Below are positions 15,517-24,856 of a DNA stretch of 64,000 nt, piece by piece; positions within the stretch are counted from its first letter, which is position 1; each line of letters opens with the position of its first letter. Source of the stretch: Chryseosolibacter sp964438975 (lineage in GTDB: Bacteria > Bacteroidota > Bacteroidia > Cytophagales > Cyclobacteriaceae); NCBI GenBank assembly GCA_964438975.1, contig CAYTMU010000003.1, forward strand, positions 124,001 through 188,000, written 5' to 3'. The position numbers and the translations under genes were made by a program. The notes beneath the pieces were generated by a model. That model saw only the letters and a list, made by a program, of their open reading frames with translations. It had not been told where the DNA came from and ran no database searches.

Positions 15517-16926
15517 GTGAAGGATTTCTCGATCACCGCCACGTACACCGACCTGTATCAGTTGACTATGGGACAGGTATATTTCCTGCAGGGGTCGGCC
15601 CGGAAGCAGGCAGTCTTCGATTACTTCTTTCGCAAGATTCCGTTCGGCGGAGGATACGTCGTCTTCGCAGGACTCGGAGACGTGTTGCGTATCCTCGAAG
15701 ATCTCCACTTTTCCCTGGATGACATCGATTACCTCCATAGTATCGGACTAAACGACGAGTATCTCACCTTTCTTCGCGACTTTCACTTTTCGGGTAACGT
15801 ATATGCACCTCGTGAAGGAGATGTGGTGTTCCCAGGTGCCCCGATCATCCGGGTCGAAGGCACCTTGCTCGAAGCGCAGCTGGTGGAAACGGTGCTGCTG
15901 AATATCCTGAACTTCCAGTCCCTTGTCGCAACCAAGGCGGCACGTATCAAGGCTGTCGCCGGAGACAAGATCCTCAGCGATTTCGGTCTGCGACGAGCAC
16001 AGGGACTTGGCGGTTATCACGCCGCCCGCGCGGCAATCGTCGGTGGATTCCATTCCACCAGCAACGTAAAGGCGGCGATGGACTTCGGTATTCCGTGTGC
16101 GGGTACTCAGGCGCACTCCTTCATTCAAAGCTACGGCGACGAACTCCTGGCCTTCCGCGATTTCGCCTCGAAACGGCCCGAAAGCTGCGTGTTACTGGTC
16201 GACACATATGACACGCTCCGGTCCGGGATACCCAACGCCATTGTAGTAGCCAAGGAGATGGAAGCGCGCTCACAACGACTGCTTGCCGTGCGGCTGGACA
16301 GCGGCGACCTCGCATACCTGTCAAGAAAAGCACGAGAAATGCTAGACGATGCCGGTCTGCATGATGTGAAGATCAGCGTGTCGAATCAACTCGATGAATA
16401 CGTTATCAGAAGTCTCGAGGAACAACAGGCTCCGATCGATATTTACGGCGTGGGTACAAGCCTCGTTACGGGTGCCCCCGACGCAGCACTCGACGGTGTG
16501 TATAAACTCTCGTCGTCGGATGGCAAGCCGAGCATCAAACTATCTGAGAATCTTGCAAAAACCACCCTTCCCGACCGCAAGCAGGTTTATCGCATACTCA
16601 ATGGCGACAATCGTTTCTTCGGAGCGGATGTTGTCACCCTTCACGACGAGAACGGCGTCGACCGGATGTATCACCCGATCGACCCCGACAAATCCATGTC
16701 CCTGCAAGGACTGAAGCAAGAACCGTTGCTGTCACCTGTCATGGAGGCAGGAAAGATCGTCGGCGATATGCCAGGTCTTGGAGACATCGCTGCATATTCC
16801 GCCTCCCGGTTGGCGCAGCTTGCCCCGGAACACAAGCGTTTCGAATATCCGCACATTTACAAAGTGGGTATCAGTGCCAACCTAAGGGAACTCCGAAATG
16901 AATTGAAACGTCAATACAACCGTTAA
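15517..16926 (+). CDS. pncB: Nicotinate phosphoribosyltransferase
   Basis: Converts nicotinate and PRPP to nicotinate mononucleotide in NAD salvage. The 469-residue protein shows YTDLYQLTMGQVYF at the N-terminus, FDYFFRKIPFGGGYVVFAGL, the DFGLRRAQG and AAIVGGF-STSN segments that form the phosphoribosyl pocket, VDTYDTLRSGIPNA, and VRLDSGDLAYLS. It starts at GTG 15517, the only reasonable start before YTDLYQ. It is followed two bases later by the nicotinamidase gene, so the pair converts nicotinamide through nicotinate to NaMN. Upstream lie a GCAAACGTTT site and a perfect inverted repeat that could regulate it. Confidence 0.96.
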   Translation: MKDFSITATYTDLYQLTMGQVYFLQGSARKQAVFDYFFRKIPFGGGYVVFAGLGDVLRILEDLHFSLDDIDYLHSIGLNDEYLTFLRDFHFSGNVYAPREGDVVFPGAPIIRVEGTLLEAQLVETVLLNILNFQSLVATKAARIKAVAGDKILSDFGLRRAQGLGGYHAARAAIVGGFHSTSNVKAAMDFGIPCAGTQAHSFIQSYGDELLAFRDFASKRPESCVLLVDTYDTLRSGIPNAIVVAKEMEARSQRLLAVRLDSGDLAYLSRKAREMLDDAGLHDVKISVSNQLDEYVIRSLEEQQAPIDIYGVGTSLVTGAPDAALDGVYKLSSSDGKPSIKLSENLAKTTLPDRKQVYRILNGDNRFFGADVVTLHDENGVDRMYHPIDPDKSMSLQGLKQEPLLSPVMEAGKIVGDMPGLGDIAAYSASRLAQLAPEHKRFEYPHIYKVGISANLRELRNELKRQYNR

Positions 16927-16928
16927 CC

Positions 16929-17549
16929 ATGCGAACACTCATTGTCGTTGATCTCCAGAATGATTTTGTCGCCGGCGGTAGGCTGGAAGTACCCCATGGT
17001 GAGCAGATCGTACCTCTCGTAAATGAACTCATCGGGCAGTTCGACCTCGTCGTGGCGACGCAGGACTGGCACCCGGATTCTCACAAGAGCTTTGCGTCAA
17101 ATCACGACGACAAAAAGCCGTTCGAAGTTATTTCCCTCGGCGGACTGCAACAGGTGCTGTGGCCCGATCACTGCGTACAGGGCAGCCGTGGTGCAGAGTT
17201 TCATCCCGACCTGAATATGAATTCAGTGGAGGCTATCTTTCGTAAAGGGATGGACCCGGAGATTGACAGCTATAGCGGATTCTATGACAACGGCCGGAAG
17301 CGATCAACAGGTCTTGCCGGCTATCTCCGTGAACGCAAGGTAGATTCGGTATATGTTTGCGGGTTGGCCGCCGACTACTGCGTGTACTTCACTGCTAAGG
17401 ACGCCCTTCAGCTCGGATTCAAGACATTCTATATCGAAGATGCTGCGCGCGCCATCAGCCCACGCAACTTCGACGACGCGCGACAGGATCTGCTCGGCGC
17501 CGGAGCCGTGTTTATCAATAGCGATCAGATCCTGGCTCACGGGAGATGA
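16929..17549 (+). CDS. pncA: Nicotinamidase
   Basis: Deamidates nicotinamide to nicotinate. The 206-residue isochorismatase-fold enzyme has the catalytic Asp in LIVVDLQNDFVAGG, metal-binding residues in ATQDWHPDSHKSFASNH, the PDHCVQGS motif, the catalytic Lys in FRKGMDPEIDSYSGF, and the nucleophilic Cys in VCGLAADYCVYFTAKDA. The gene starts two bases after the pncB stop, and its last bases (ATGA at 17546) overlap the TrkH start, so it is translationally coupled to both. Confidence 0.96.
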   Translation: MRTLIVVDLQNDFVAGGRLEVPHGEQIVPLVNELIGQFDLVVATQDWHPDSHKSFASNHDDKKPFEVISLGGLQQVLWPDHCVQGSRGAEFHPDLNMNSVEAIFRKGMDPEIDSYSGFYDNGRKRSTGLAGYLRERKVDSVYVCGLAADYCVYFTAKDALQLGFKTFYIEDAARAISPRNFDDARQDLLGAGAVFINSDQILAHGR

Positions 17550-19417
17550 GATTCCTGGCACGACTACAAAGGGCGCTGCGACGCGTCCGCTACCGGTGCA
17601 GATCGTTCCTGGAACAAGTGCCCGATCATACAGTATTGCTCCTTCGTACGATTCAGAGAATTTCGCTTCGCGTCACGTCTGCATTCATCCCTGCACTTTT
17701 GACGATCTTGTTATCGATCGTCCTGTACATCGTGGGTTTCGAGGACATCTATCTACAGCACAACGATGTGTACATGGCACAGCGTTCGATACTCTTTCTT
17801 CTTGGATTTCTTTTCTCGATCCGGTTCATCGTCATGTTACCGGATTTGGAACGATGGCGCGCTCGACTGTTCAACCTGATGCTGGTGGTTTTGGTGTTCT
17901 ACCTCAATCGCCTGGCTGCCGAAATCCCGGAACTGTTGCCGGGTTCATCCACGTTCATTATCCGGAAACTCGCTTTGATCACGGGGATAATCCTGCTGTT
18001 CTTTATCGAAGTCTCGCACATTCTGCGATTCATCTACCGGCGTGGACTAAACCCCGCTCTCCTGTTCGTAGGGAGTTTCGCGACATTTATCGTTATCGGG
18101 GGATTTCTGTTGTTGTTGCCCAACGCGACCCGCGTACCCATCCACCCGGTTGACGCGTTCTTCACGGCGGCAAGTGCCGTTTGTGTAACGGGACTGCCTG
18201 TCGTAGATACGGCGACAGCGTTCACAATGACCGGCCAGGTGATCCTGCTGATCCTCATTCAGATCGGTGGACTCGGTATCATGACCTTCGCCGGCCTGAT
18301 CGGATTCATGGTAACCGGATCAGTCTCCATCCAGAATCAGATAGCACTGAAAGACATGCTTAGCAGTAGTCGGATGAGCAACGTGATCTCGTTCCTGGCG
18401 CGCGTAGTGATCGTGACCATCACGTTTGAAGCGATCGGCGCATTCATGATCTACGGTAGCTTGCCGGAGGGTACTTTCCACTCAGAAGGTCAGAAGATAT
18501 TCTTCGCGATCTTCCACGCTGTATCAGCATTCTGCAACGCCGGGATGTCGACGTTTACATCCGGTTTACACGACGAAGGAATCCGTTATAACTACGGTCT
18601 GCATTGGGTTATCGGCGGAATGGTCATACTGGGCGGAATGGGATTCCCCGTTGTCTTCAACATCTTCACGTTCCTCCGGATAAAAGTAACGAACGTTGTC
18701 AAGCGATTGCTGAAAAATCCGGCGAAAGAAACGTATACGAACGTATTACAAGCTACCTCCCGGCTTGCGCTAGTCACGTATTTTATCCTCCTCTTGGCTG
18801 GCTTTGTATTGTTCTTCATCTTCGAATACAACGATACCTTACGCGAACACGACACCTTCTTCGGAAAGATCACCACAAGCTTCTTCTCCGGAAGCATATC
18901 TCCGCGCACTTCCGGCTTCAACACGGTGACAGTGACGGCGCTATCGCTGCCAACGATCATGGTCTATCTGTTGCTGATGTGGATCGGCGCCTCTCCCGGA
19001 TCTACCGGCGGGGGGATCAAGACCACGGTCGCCGCCGTTGCGTTCCTCAACATGAAAGCAATTGTGATGGGGCGGGAACGGATCGAAGCGTTCCGGACTG
19101 AAATAACGTCGGAGTCCGTCCGAAGAGCATTCGCCATCATCTTGCTGTCACTTCTGGTGCTGGGGCTTTCCGTCCTGCTGTTGTCCGTGTACGATTCTCA
19201 CCACGGCCTTCTCAAACTCGCCTTCGAAGCGTTCTCGGCATTCAGCACCGCAGGTCTTTCACTTGGCGTGACACCGAACCTGTCGGTCTTTGGAAAGTTA
19301 GTAATGATGGCTACATTGTTCATCGGAAGGATCGGCGCGCTGACACTGCTATTTGCTGTTGTTACACGCACGGCCGAACGACCCTACAAGTATCCGTCGG
19401 AGAATATCATGTTTTGA
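17546..19417 (+). CDS. TrkH/KtrB-family potassium uptake channel
   Basis: Integral membrane K+ translocating subunit. The 623-residue protein has an N-terminal extension of about 170 residues with four predicted helices (for example LTILLSIVLYIVGF, LFLLGFLFSIRFIVMLP, LMLVVLVFYLNRL), then the TrkH core. The four pore loops with the selectivity-filter Gly are readable: AVCVTGLPVVDT, AFCNAGMSTFTSG, SPRTSGFNTVT and AFSTAGLSLGVT. It overlaps pncA by four bases (ATGA) and is followed 37 bases later by its regulatory NAD-binding partner. The mature core is of KtrB type; family naming between TrkH and KtrB is not resolved by eye. Confidence 0.94.
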   Translation: MRFLARLQRALRRVRYRCRSFLEQVPDHTVLLLRTIQRISLRVTSAFIPALLTILLSIVLYIVGFEDIYLQHNDVYMAQRSILFLLGFLFSIRFIVMLPDLERWRARLFNLMLVVLVFYLNRLAAEIPELLPGSSTFIIRKLALITGIILLFFIEVSHILRFIYRRGLNPALLFVGSFATFIVIGGFLLLLPNATRVPIHPVDAFFTAASAVCVTGLPVVDTATAFTMTGQVILLILIQIGGLGIMTFAGLIGFMVTGSVSIQNQIALKDMLSSSRMSNVISFLARVVIVTITFEAIGAFMIYGSLPEGTFHSEGQKIFFAIFHAVSAFCNAGMSTFTSGLHDEGIRYNYGLHWVIGGMVILGGMGFPVVFNIFTFLRIKVTNVVKRLLKNPAKETYTNVLQATSRLALVTYFILLLAGFVLFFIFEYNDTLREHDTFFGKITTSFFSGSISPRTSGFNTVTVTALSLPTIMVYLLLMWIGASPGSTGGGIKTTVAAVAFLNMKAIVMGRERIEAFRTEITSESVRRAFAIILLSLLVLGLSVLLLSVYDSHHGLLKLAFEAFSAFSTAGLSLGVTPNLSVFGKLVMMATLFIGRIGALTLLFAVVTRTAERPYKYPSENIMF

Positions 19418-19454
19418 TGCAAATGGCGATGAACAACAGGCAAACAGAGGTGCG

Positions 19455-20138
19455 ATGAAGTTTATAGTGCTTGGACTTGGAAATTATGGCGCCGCATTAT
19501 CAGCCAAACTGGTCGTGCTCGGTCATGAAGTGATCGGGGTTGACCGCAAGCTCGAACTGGTCGAAAAACTCAACCACCAGATCACGCACGCCGTAGCCCT
19601 TGACGCAACTAGCCCGGATGCCATCAAGGGATTGCCCATCCGCGATGTGGACGCCGTCATCAATGCCATCGGCGAAGACGAGGGAGTGAACATCATGGCT
19701 ACCGCATTGCTGGTTCAGAACGAAGTAAAGCGCATTATCTGTCGCGTAACCTCTCCGTTGCAGCAAACAGTGTTGGAAGCGATGAAAGTCAACGAGTTTG
19801 TGTATCCGGAAGGCGACTCAGCCGAACGGCTTGCATACAAACTCGACCTCAAAGGCGTCACAGACTCCTTCCAGATCAGCGACAAATTCAAGTTAATCGA
19901 GATCCAACTGCCAAACCGGTATGTGGACAAAACAATAGCCGAGATCGACTTCCTGGGGAAGTACGCGATTCAACCTGTCACGATCGTGCGTGAAACGGCC
20001 AGCCGCAATATCCTCGGAACGATCCGTACGACACGGGTGGTGCAAGGAGTGCTGCGACCCGACACTGTCCTCAAAAAGGGCGACAAGTTGTTGTTGTTCG
20101 GCGACGTTGTGAACCTGGAGCGATTCCTGGAGGAGTGA
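19455..20138 (+). CDS. TrkA/KtrA-type RCK regulatory subunit
   Basis: Cytoplasmic regulator of the K+ channel. The 227-residue protein begins with a Rossmann fold (VLGLGNYGAALSAKL, G-x-G-x-x-G, acidic D25 in VIGVDRK) that binds NAD(H) or ATP/ADP, spans one RCK_N (about 1-125) and ends in one RCK_C domain (about 140-225: LIEIQLPNRYVDKTIAEIDF, LKKGDKLLLFGDV). One RCK_N/RCK_C pair matches KtrA rather than the duplicated TrkA. The ATG at 19455 is chosen because the Rossmann strand starts at residue 2; a longer frame from 19353 would overlap trkH. Placed with trkH and the NAD salvage genes. Confidence 0.94.
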   Translation: MKFIVLGLGNYGAALSAKLVVLGHEVIGVDRKLELVEKLNHQITHAVALDATSPDAIKGLPIRDVDAVINAIGEDEGVNIMATALLVQNEVKRIICRVTSPLQQTVLEAMKVNEFVYPEGDSAERLAYKLDLKGVTDSFQISDKFKLIEIQLPNRYVDKTIAEIDFLGKYAIQPVTIVRETASRNILGTIRTTRVVQGVLRPDTVLKKGDKLLLFGDVVNLERFLEE

Positions 20139-20144
20139 CTCGTT

Positions 20145-20190
20145 GGTCCGCGGTCCACAGTCAGCCCACGGTCGACGGTCCACAGTCGAC
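20145..20190. repeat. GGTCCACAGTC-type intergenic repeat cluster
   Basis: Directly after trkA, CGGTCCACAGTC occurs twice (20151-20162 and 20176-20187), and GTCGAC words flank the second copy (20171-20176 and 20185-20190). A 12-base part, TCGACGGTCCAC, returns in inverted orientation at 30616-30627, in the epimerase-oxidoreductase gap. The remaining bases up to 20371 hold no recognisable feature. It is a small dispersed repeat of unknown role. Confidence 0.6.
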
Positions 20191-20371
20191 AGTTGTGCGA
20201 AAATCCCGGAACAGTTCGTAAAAAAAGCTCGAAAGCAATAGACTGGGTATCCCGGTGGTGATATATTGCGCGCTGTCGGGATTCTACACACGCAGATGAA
20301 TGGATTGATGTCTCTGAGCAATGCGCCGAACAACCGGGCACCTGAAATTTACTCACTAATACTTACATCGG

Positions 20372-23290
20372 ATGCTGTTTGAAGAACAAAAACCTGTTCC
20401 GCAAGCAGCAGTGCGTCCGAAACTGCCACCGGGATACGAACTCGCGTTCAGTATCGGTTTCCTGTTCAATTTTGCGTCTTCGAAATCAACGCGATTCGAT
20501 TTTGAACCGATTCTGATCTTTGAACAAAACGGCGTAACGGAATACCGCCGCATCTCCTTACAAGTTGAAAAGGCGCTCGCGTTCCTCCATGGGCTCGACG
20601 ACCAGATGTACGAAGACCTTCTCGAGTTCTCCGACAACAAGCTGTTGAAATGGATGGTTGCCACAGGAAACCGCTTCATCAGAAATCACTCCGGAAGTTG
20701 GGCGCACGTCTCCGCCCGGGAACTGGTGAATTTGCGACAACATTATCTGGTCGTCCTGCAAAAGCTCTGGCCGCAGCTCGCGACCTGGCCCCAACTGTTC
20801 GTACTCCGGACGGGGCGGTTCAACAATACAAACCCGGATACGATACGGGTGAGTCGTGAAATTCCTTCCTTTCGGTTCGATGCAACCCGCCGCGGCGATC
20901 TTGTGACCATCGCCATGACGCTGATGCTCGGCGGAAATGAATGTAACCCAAACGTCCGGGGCGGATTCCTGCTTGAGCATGATAAGACATTGTACCTTCC
21001 ATCGGAGCCAGCCGAACTCGCGATAGTTGACACATTCAAAAACGGACCGTTGAGCTTTCCTTACTCGGTGCGAACAGAGGTCGTAAGAAAGTACCTGCTG
21101 GGGTGGCTGGATAAATACCCGGTGAATATCCATCCGAGCCTGAACATCTCCATCCTCGAACCCGATATTCACTGCCGCGTCCGCCTGAGCGAGCTGAACG
21201 AGAGCAACCTGATGATCCGTCCGGAGTTCTCGTACAACGGGATCGAAGTGGATTACAGCGATGAGCCCTGGCACCTGACGGAAGAGGGCTCTTCGATCGC
21301 CATCGTTCGGCGGAACAAGGAACGGGAAAAAGCTCTGTACGAACGCCTGCGCGGACTTCATCCGTCGTTCGCGAACCAACGCAACAACACGTATTACTAC
21401 CTGCCGTTCGACGATGTGATGAAGCGTGGATGGTTCGTGGGGATGCTGCGAACCATACAAGACGAGGGGTTGAGTATTCACGGATTCGAATCACTGCAGA
21501 AATTCAAATACTCCACACATGACCCAACGATTACGATCCAGGCCGGCACGGCTGAGGATTGCTTCGAGCTCCGCGTCAGTGTTCGTTGGGGAGAACAGCA
21601 GGTATCGCTGAAAGAGATCAGACATGCTGTGCTCCATCACCAGGACACTCTGATGTTGGAAGATGGCACTCTCGGCCATATTCCCGAGGCATGGATAAGC
21701 CAATACAGCATGTTGCTGCGCACCGCCACAGAGGACAATGGCGTGCTGCGGTTGAGCAAGATGCACTATACCGTGCTGGAAGATATTCTCGACAAAATCG
21801 AAGGAGCCGATCTGCGCCGGGAGATCGAGGATCGCAAAAAGAAAATGGTCGGGTATGACACCCTGCCGAAAGCGCCGCTCTCACCCGCGATCACCGCGCA
21901 GTTGCGCCCCTATCAGCTCTCGGGGTTTCACTGGCTTCAGACACTTGACGAGTTGGGCTGGGGCGGTTGCCTCGCAGATGATATGGGGCTTGGAAAAACT
22001 CTTCAGACAATTTCATTTATTCAGTATATCCGTGAGAAGTATGCAGGCAGTACTCAGCTCGTGGTGTGTCCGACCTCGCTGATCTTCAACTGGGAAGGCG
22101 AATTGCAGAAGTTCTGTCCGTCGCTGAAGTTCCACATCCACTACGGCGCGCAACGCGCGTTGACGGAAGCTCATTTTACGGACAACGATGTGATCCTGAC
22201 CACGTACGGCGTTGTGCGGAATGACCAGGAGCAATTGTCGGGCTTCCTGTGGCAGTATATCATCCTCGACGAAAGTCAGGCGATCAAGAATCCCGATGCC
22301 CAGGTAACCAAAGCCGTGCGCGAGCTTCGCGCAGTGAACAGAGTAATTCTCAGTGGTACACCTGTCCAGAACAACACATCCGACCTGTTCGCCCAATTCA
22401 GTTTTCTCAATCCGGGCCTTCTCGGGAACCGCGAGTATTTCAACCGCGAGTTCGCCATCCCGATCGATAAGATCGGAAGCCAGCAAAAGACGCAGGAACT
22501 CCGAAAGCTGATCTACCCCTTCACACTGCGGCGTACAAAGGAGCAGGTAGCGAAAGACCTTCCCGACAAGACCGTATCAATCCTTTGGTGTACGATGGAA
22601 TCCGGTCAGCGTCGAATTTACAATCAATACCGCGACGCCTACCGGACCAAACTGCTGAAGAAGATCGACGAAGATGGCATCGAGCGGTCTGGTATCGACG
22701 TGCTGGAAGCACTTCTGCGGTTGCGCCAGCTGTGTGATCACCCCGCGCTCGTCGAAACCACGGAAGGGACTCCTTGCAGTTCGGTCAAGATTGAAGAGCT
22801 GATTCGCGAACTCAGAGAAAACGCCGGTCATCACAAGGTGTTGGTATTCTCACAGTTCACACAGATGCTCGCCCTGATCCGGGAAGAGTTCGAAAAGGCA
22901 GGGATCACATATTGCTACCTTGACGGTAAGACGCCGATGCCGAAGCGGAAAGAACAGGTGACGCGTTTTCAGGATGACGATAGCATCAAGGCCTTCCTCA
23001 TATCGCTCAAAGCGGGGGGTGTGGGGTTGAACCTCACCGTGGCGGACTACGTGTACTTGGTCGACCCCTGGTGGAATCCCGCCGCCGAGCAGCAAGCTAT
23101 CGACCGTGCGCACCGGATCGGTCAGACGCGTAAGGTATTCGCATACAAGATGATCTGCAAAGACAGCGTAGAGGAAAGAATACTCAAGTTGCAGGAGAGA
23201 AAGCAATCCCTGGCGGACGACCTCATTCAGGAAGACTCCGGCTTCGTGAAGAACCTCTCGCGTGACGACATCGAGTTCCTCTTCGGCTGA
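20372..23290 (+). CDS. SNF2/RapA-family helicase
   Basis: The 972-residue DNA-dependent ATPase has a bacterial SNF2-associated N-terminal half (about 1-500, no enzymatic motif) and a Swi2/Snf2 motor in the C-terminal half. Motif I is D536-DMGLGKT (K542), motif II is D633-E634-S635-Q636 (DESQ, a known variant of DEAH in this subfamily), motif III SGTPVQNN, and the C-terminal lobe carries LKAGGVGLNLTVADYV and the Arg finger IDRAHRIGQTRKV. It is expected to translocate on double-stranded DNA and remodel DNA-protein complexes, possibly RNA polymerase as in HepA/RapA. It stands alone, with a repeat-bearing gap before it and the esterase gene 67 bases after it. Confidence 0.93.
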   Translation: MLFEEQKPVPQAAVRPKLPPGYELAFSIGFLFNFASSKSTRFDFEPILIFEQNGVTEYRRISLQVEKALAFLHGLDDQMYEDLLEFSDNKLLKWMVATGNRFIRNHSGSWAHVSARELVNLRQHYLVVLQKLWPQLATWPQLFVLRTGRFNNTNPDTIRVSREIPSFRFDATRRGDLVTIAMTLMLGGNECNPNVRGGFLLEHDKTLYLPSEPAELAIVDTFKNGPLSFPYSVRTEVVRKYLLGWLDKYPVNIHPSLNISILEPDIHCRVRLSELNESNLMIRPEFSYNGIEVDYSDEPWHLTEEGSSIAIVRRNKEREKALYERLRGLHPSFANQRNNTYYYLPFDDVMKRGWFVGMLRTIQDEGLSIHGFESLQKFKYSTHDPTITIQAGTAEDCFELRVSVRWGEQQVSLKEIRHAVLHHQDTLMLEDGTLGHIPEAWISQYSMLLRTATEDNGVLRLSKMHYTVLEDILDKIEGADLRREIEDRKKKMVGYDTLPKAPLSPAITAQLRPYQLSGFHWLQTLDELGWGGCLADDMGLGKTLQTISFIQYIREKYAGSTQLVVCPTSLIFNWEGELQKFCPSLKFHIHYGAQRALTEAHFTDNDVILTTYGVVRNDQEQLSGFLWQYIILDESQAIKNPDAQVTKAVRELRAVNRVILSGTPVQNNTSDLFAQFSFLNPGLLGNREYFNREFAIPIDKIGSQQKTQELRKLIYPFTLRRTKEQVAKDLPDKTVSILWCTMESGQRRIYNQYRDAYRTKLLKKIDEDGIERSGIDVLEALLRLRQLCDHPALVETTEGTPCSSVKIEELIRELRENAGHHKVLVFSQFTQMLALIREEFEKAGITYCYLDGKTPMPKRKEQVTRFQDDDSIKAFLISLKAGGVGLNLTVADYVYLVDPWWNPAAEQQAIDRAHRIGQTRKVFAYKMICKDSVEERILKLQERKQSLADDLIQEDSGFVKNLSRDDIEFLFG

Positions 23291-23357
23291 ATTCCCTCCT
23301 CCTTTGTTTTACTATCATACTTTCTTACATTATGCACCTCAATCAACCACTATTGCT

Positions 23358-24656
23358 ATGAAGCGATTCTCGATTCTCCTTTTCATCGCATGTTCCTTTA
23401 CTCTCACGTCTGCACACGCACAGCCGACCGAAAAGTCTGTGAAGGTCATCGTCGCACCTGACCACGACAACTGGCTATACAAACCGGGCGAAAAGGTCAA
23501 TTTTACGATCACTGTGTTGCGGAATGGAAACCCGATCAAAGATGTAAAAGTGCGTTATGAAGTAGGGCCTGAGAAGATGCCGGCTACCAAAAAGGAGGCG
23601 GTACAACTGGCGAAGGGGACACTCAAAGTGGATGGCGGAACGCTGAGATCGCCGGGGTTCCTCCGGTGTATCGCTATAGCCGAGTTCGACGGAGTAGAAT
23701 ATAAAGGCCTGGCCACGGTGGGATTCGATCCGCTTGCTATCAACCCAACCGTTGGTAATCCTTCTGATTTCGCAGCCTTCTGGGAAAAAGCAAAGAACGA
23801 CGCGTCCCAAATACCGATGGACGCGAGAATGACGCTGTTACCAGACCGCAGTACCGACAAAGTGGATGTTTACCACGTGAGCTTTCAGAACTTCCGGAAC
23901 CGCTCGCGCATCTATGGCATTCTCTGTGTTCCAAAGGGAGAAGGCAGGTTTCCGGCAGTTTTACGTGTTCCGGGCGCGGGCATTCGCCCTTACTACGGTG
24001 ATATCAGCAATGCCGAAAAAGGAATCATTACGCTGGAAATAGGTATCCACGGCATCCCTGTCAACCTCGATCCCGGCGTATACGCAGACCTCGGTGCGGG
24101 CGCGCTCAGCGGATACCAGAACTTCAACCTCGATAGCCGCGACCACTACTACTACAAACGCGTCTACCTCGGGTGTGTCCGCGCGAACGACTTCCTCGTA
24201 AGTCTCCCGCAGTTCGACGGCGTGAACCTCGGCGTATGGGGTGGCAGCCAGGGCGGCGCACTGTCAATTATCACGGCGGCGCTCGACTCACGGGTGAAAT
24301 ACCTCGCCGCCATGTACCCGGCATTGAGCGACATCACCGGCTACCTCAAAGGCCGTGCTGGCGGATGGCCACATACATTCAGTGACAACAATATGGCGCA
24401 GAACAACCTCCGCGAGAAGCAAGAAACTATCCCATATTACGACGTCGTCAATTTCGCAAGACATATCAAGATACCCGGATACTATTCCTGGGGTTTCAAT
24501 GACGAAACATGTCCCCCGACCAGTATGTACGCGGCATACAACGTAATCACTGCGCCGAAGGAATTATACCTGGCGCTGGAAACCGGCCACTGGACTTACC
24601 CCGAACAGCGCGACGACTTTACAAAGTGGATGGTAAATAAGCTGCTATCCCGTTAA
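23358..24656 (+). CDS. Secreted AXE1-family (acetylxylan esterase-like) alpha/beta hydrolase
   Basis: A 432-residue protein with signal peptide (LTSAHAQP, cleaved near residue 22). Residues 22-130 form an N-terminal beta-sandwich, then an alpha/beta hydrolase domain of the acetylxylan esterase/cephalosporin deacetylase family follows. The nucleophile is S297 in GGSQGG, the acid is in FNDETCPP and the His in ETGHWTYP near the C-terminus. It should remove acetyl groups from sugars in the periplasm or outside the cell. The ATG at 23358 is chosen because the frame from 23262 would overlap the helicase end and lacks a signal at its N-terminus. It heads the carbohydrate locus and is followed by the regulatory gap. 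Confidence 0.9.
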   Translation: MKRFSILLFIACSFTLTSAHAQPTEKSVKVIVAPDHDNWLYKPGEKVNFTITVLRNGNPIKDVKVRYEVGPEKMPATKKEAVQLAKGTLKVDGGTLRSPGFLRCIAIAEFDGVEYKGLATVGFDPLAINPTVGNPSDFAAFWEKAKNDASQIPMDARMTLLPDRSTDKVDVYHVSFQNFRNRSRIYGILCVPKGEGRFPAVLRVPGAGIRPYYGDISNAEKGIITLEIGIHGIPVNLDPGVYADLGAGALSGYQNFNLDSRDHYYYKRVYLGCVRANDFLVSLPQFDGVNLGVWGGSQGGALSIITAALDSRVKYLAAMYPALSDITGYLKGRAGGWPHTFSDNNMAQNNLREKQETIPYYDVVNFARHIKIPGYYSWGFNDETCPPTSMYAAYNVITAPKELYLALETGHWTYPEQRDDFTKWMVNKLLSR

Positions 24657-24666
24657 TTCCGCTACA

Positions 24667-24685
24667 TGTGTCATTTTCTGACACA
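24667..24685. promoter_or_regulatory. Perfect palindrome TGTGTCA-N5-TGACACA
   Basis: A perfect 7-bp inverted repeat with a five-base spacer immediately after the esterase stop codon. It could be a weak hairpin at the end of that gene or an operator. No T-tract follows, so an operator is at least as likely. It shares the TGTCA/TGACA core with the inverted repeat at 24799. Confidence 0.45.
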
Positions 24686-24720
24686 AATCATACGTACGTT
24701 AACTCCTGTAAGTAATTTAT

Positions 24721-24736
24721 GCGCAAACGTTTTCGT
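24721..24736. promoter_or_regulatory. LacI/PurR-type operator candidate
   Basis: GCGCAAACGTTTTCGT differs at one position from the classical PurR-type consensus ACGCAAACGTTTTCGT. It is centred on C24728/G24729, 65 bases before a second site with the same core. LacI-family regulators of Bacteroidota recognise related CG-centred palindromes; a LacI-family regulator gene lies at 42038 in this window. Which regulator binds here is not known. Confidence 0.5.
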
Positions 24737-24786
24737 AGCGATATATTGCCCTGAATTCGCCCTTTTCCCACTTTGAAATCGATTCC

Positions 24787-24798
24787 CGCAAACGTTTT
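24787..24798. promoter_or_regulatory. Second LacI/PurR-type operator candidate
   Basis: CGCAAACGTTTT repeats the core of the 24721 site, centred on C24793/G24794 in the same orientation. It directly abuts the TTTTGACA-TTCG-TGTCAAAA inverted repeat that begins at 24799. Two operators about six helical turns apart would permit looping. Confidence 0.45.
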
Positions 24799-24818
24799 TT
24801 TTGACATTCGTGTCAAAA
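24799..24818. promoter_or_regulatory. Perfect inverted repeat TTTTGACA-N4-TGTCAAAA
   Basis: An 8-bp perfect inverted repeat with TTCG centre. It lies just downstream of the second CAAACGTT site and 12 bases before the candidate -33 TTTG element. Location and symmetry fit a regulator or activator site for the promoter at about 24857. Confidence 0.45.
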
Positions 24819-24856
24819 TATTACGCCACTTTGCTCGTATTTATCCCGGGCGGTCT

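Noticed and set aside
20558..21494. Long minus-strand frames under the SNF2 gene
   Set aside because: Shadow frames of a high-GC coding sequence; no start context or domains.
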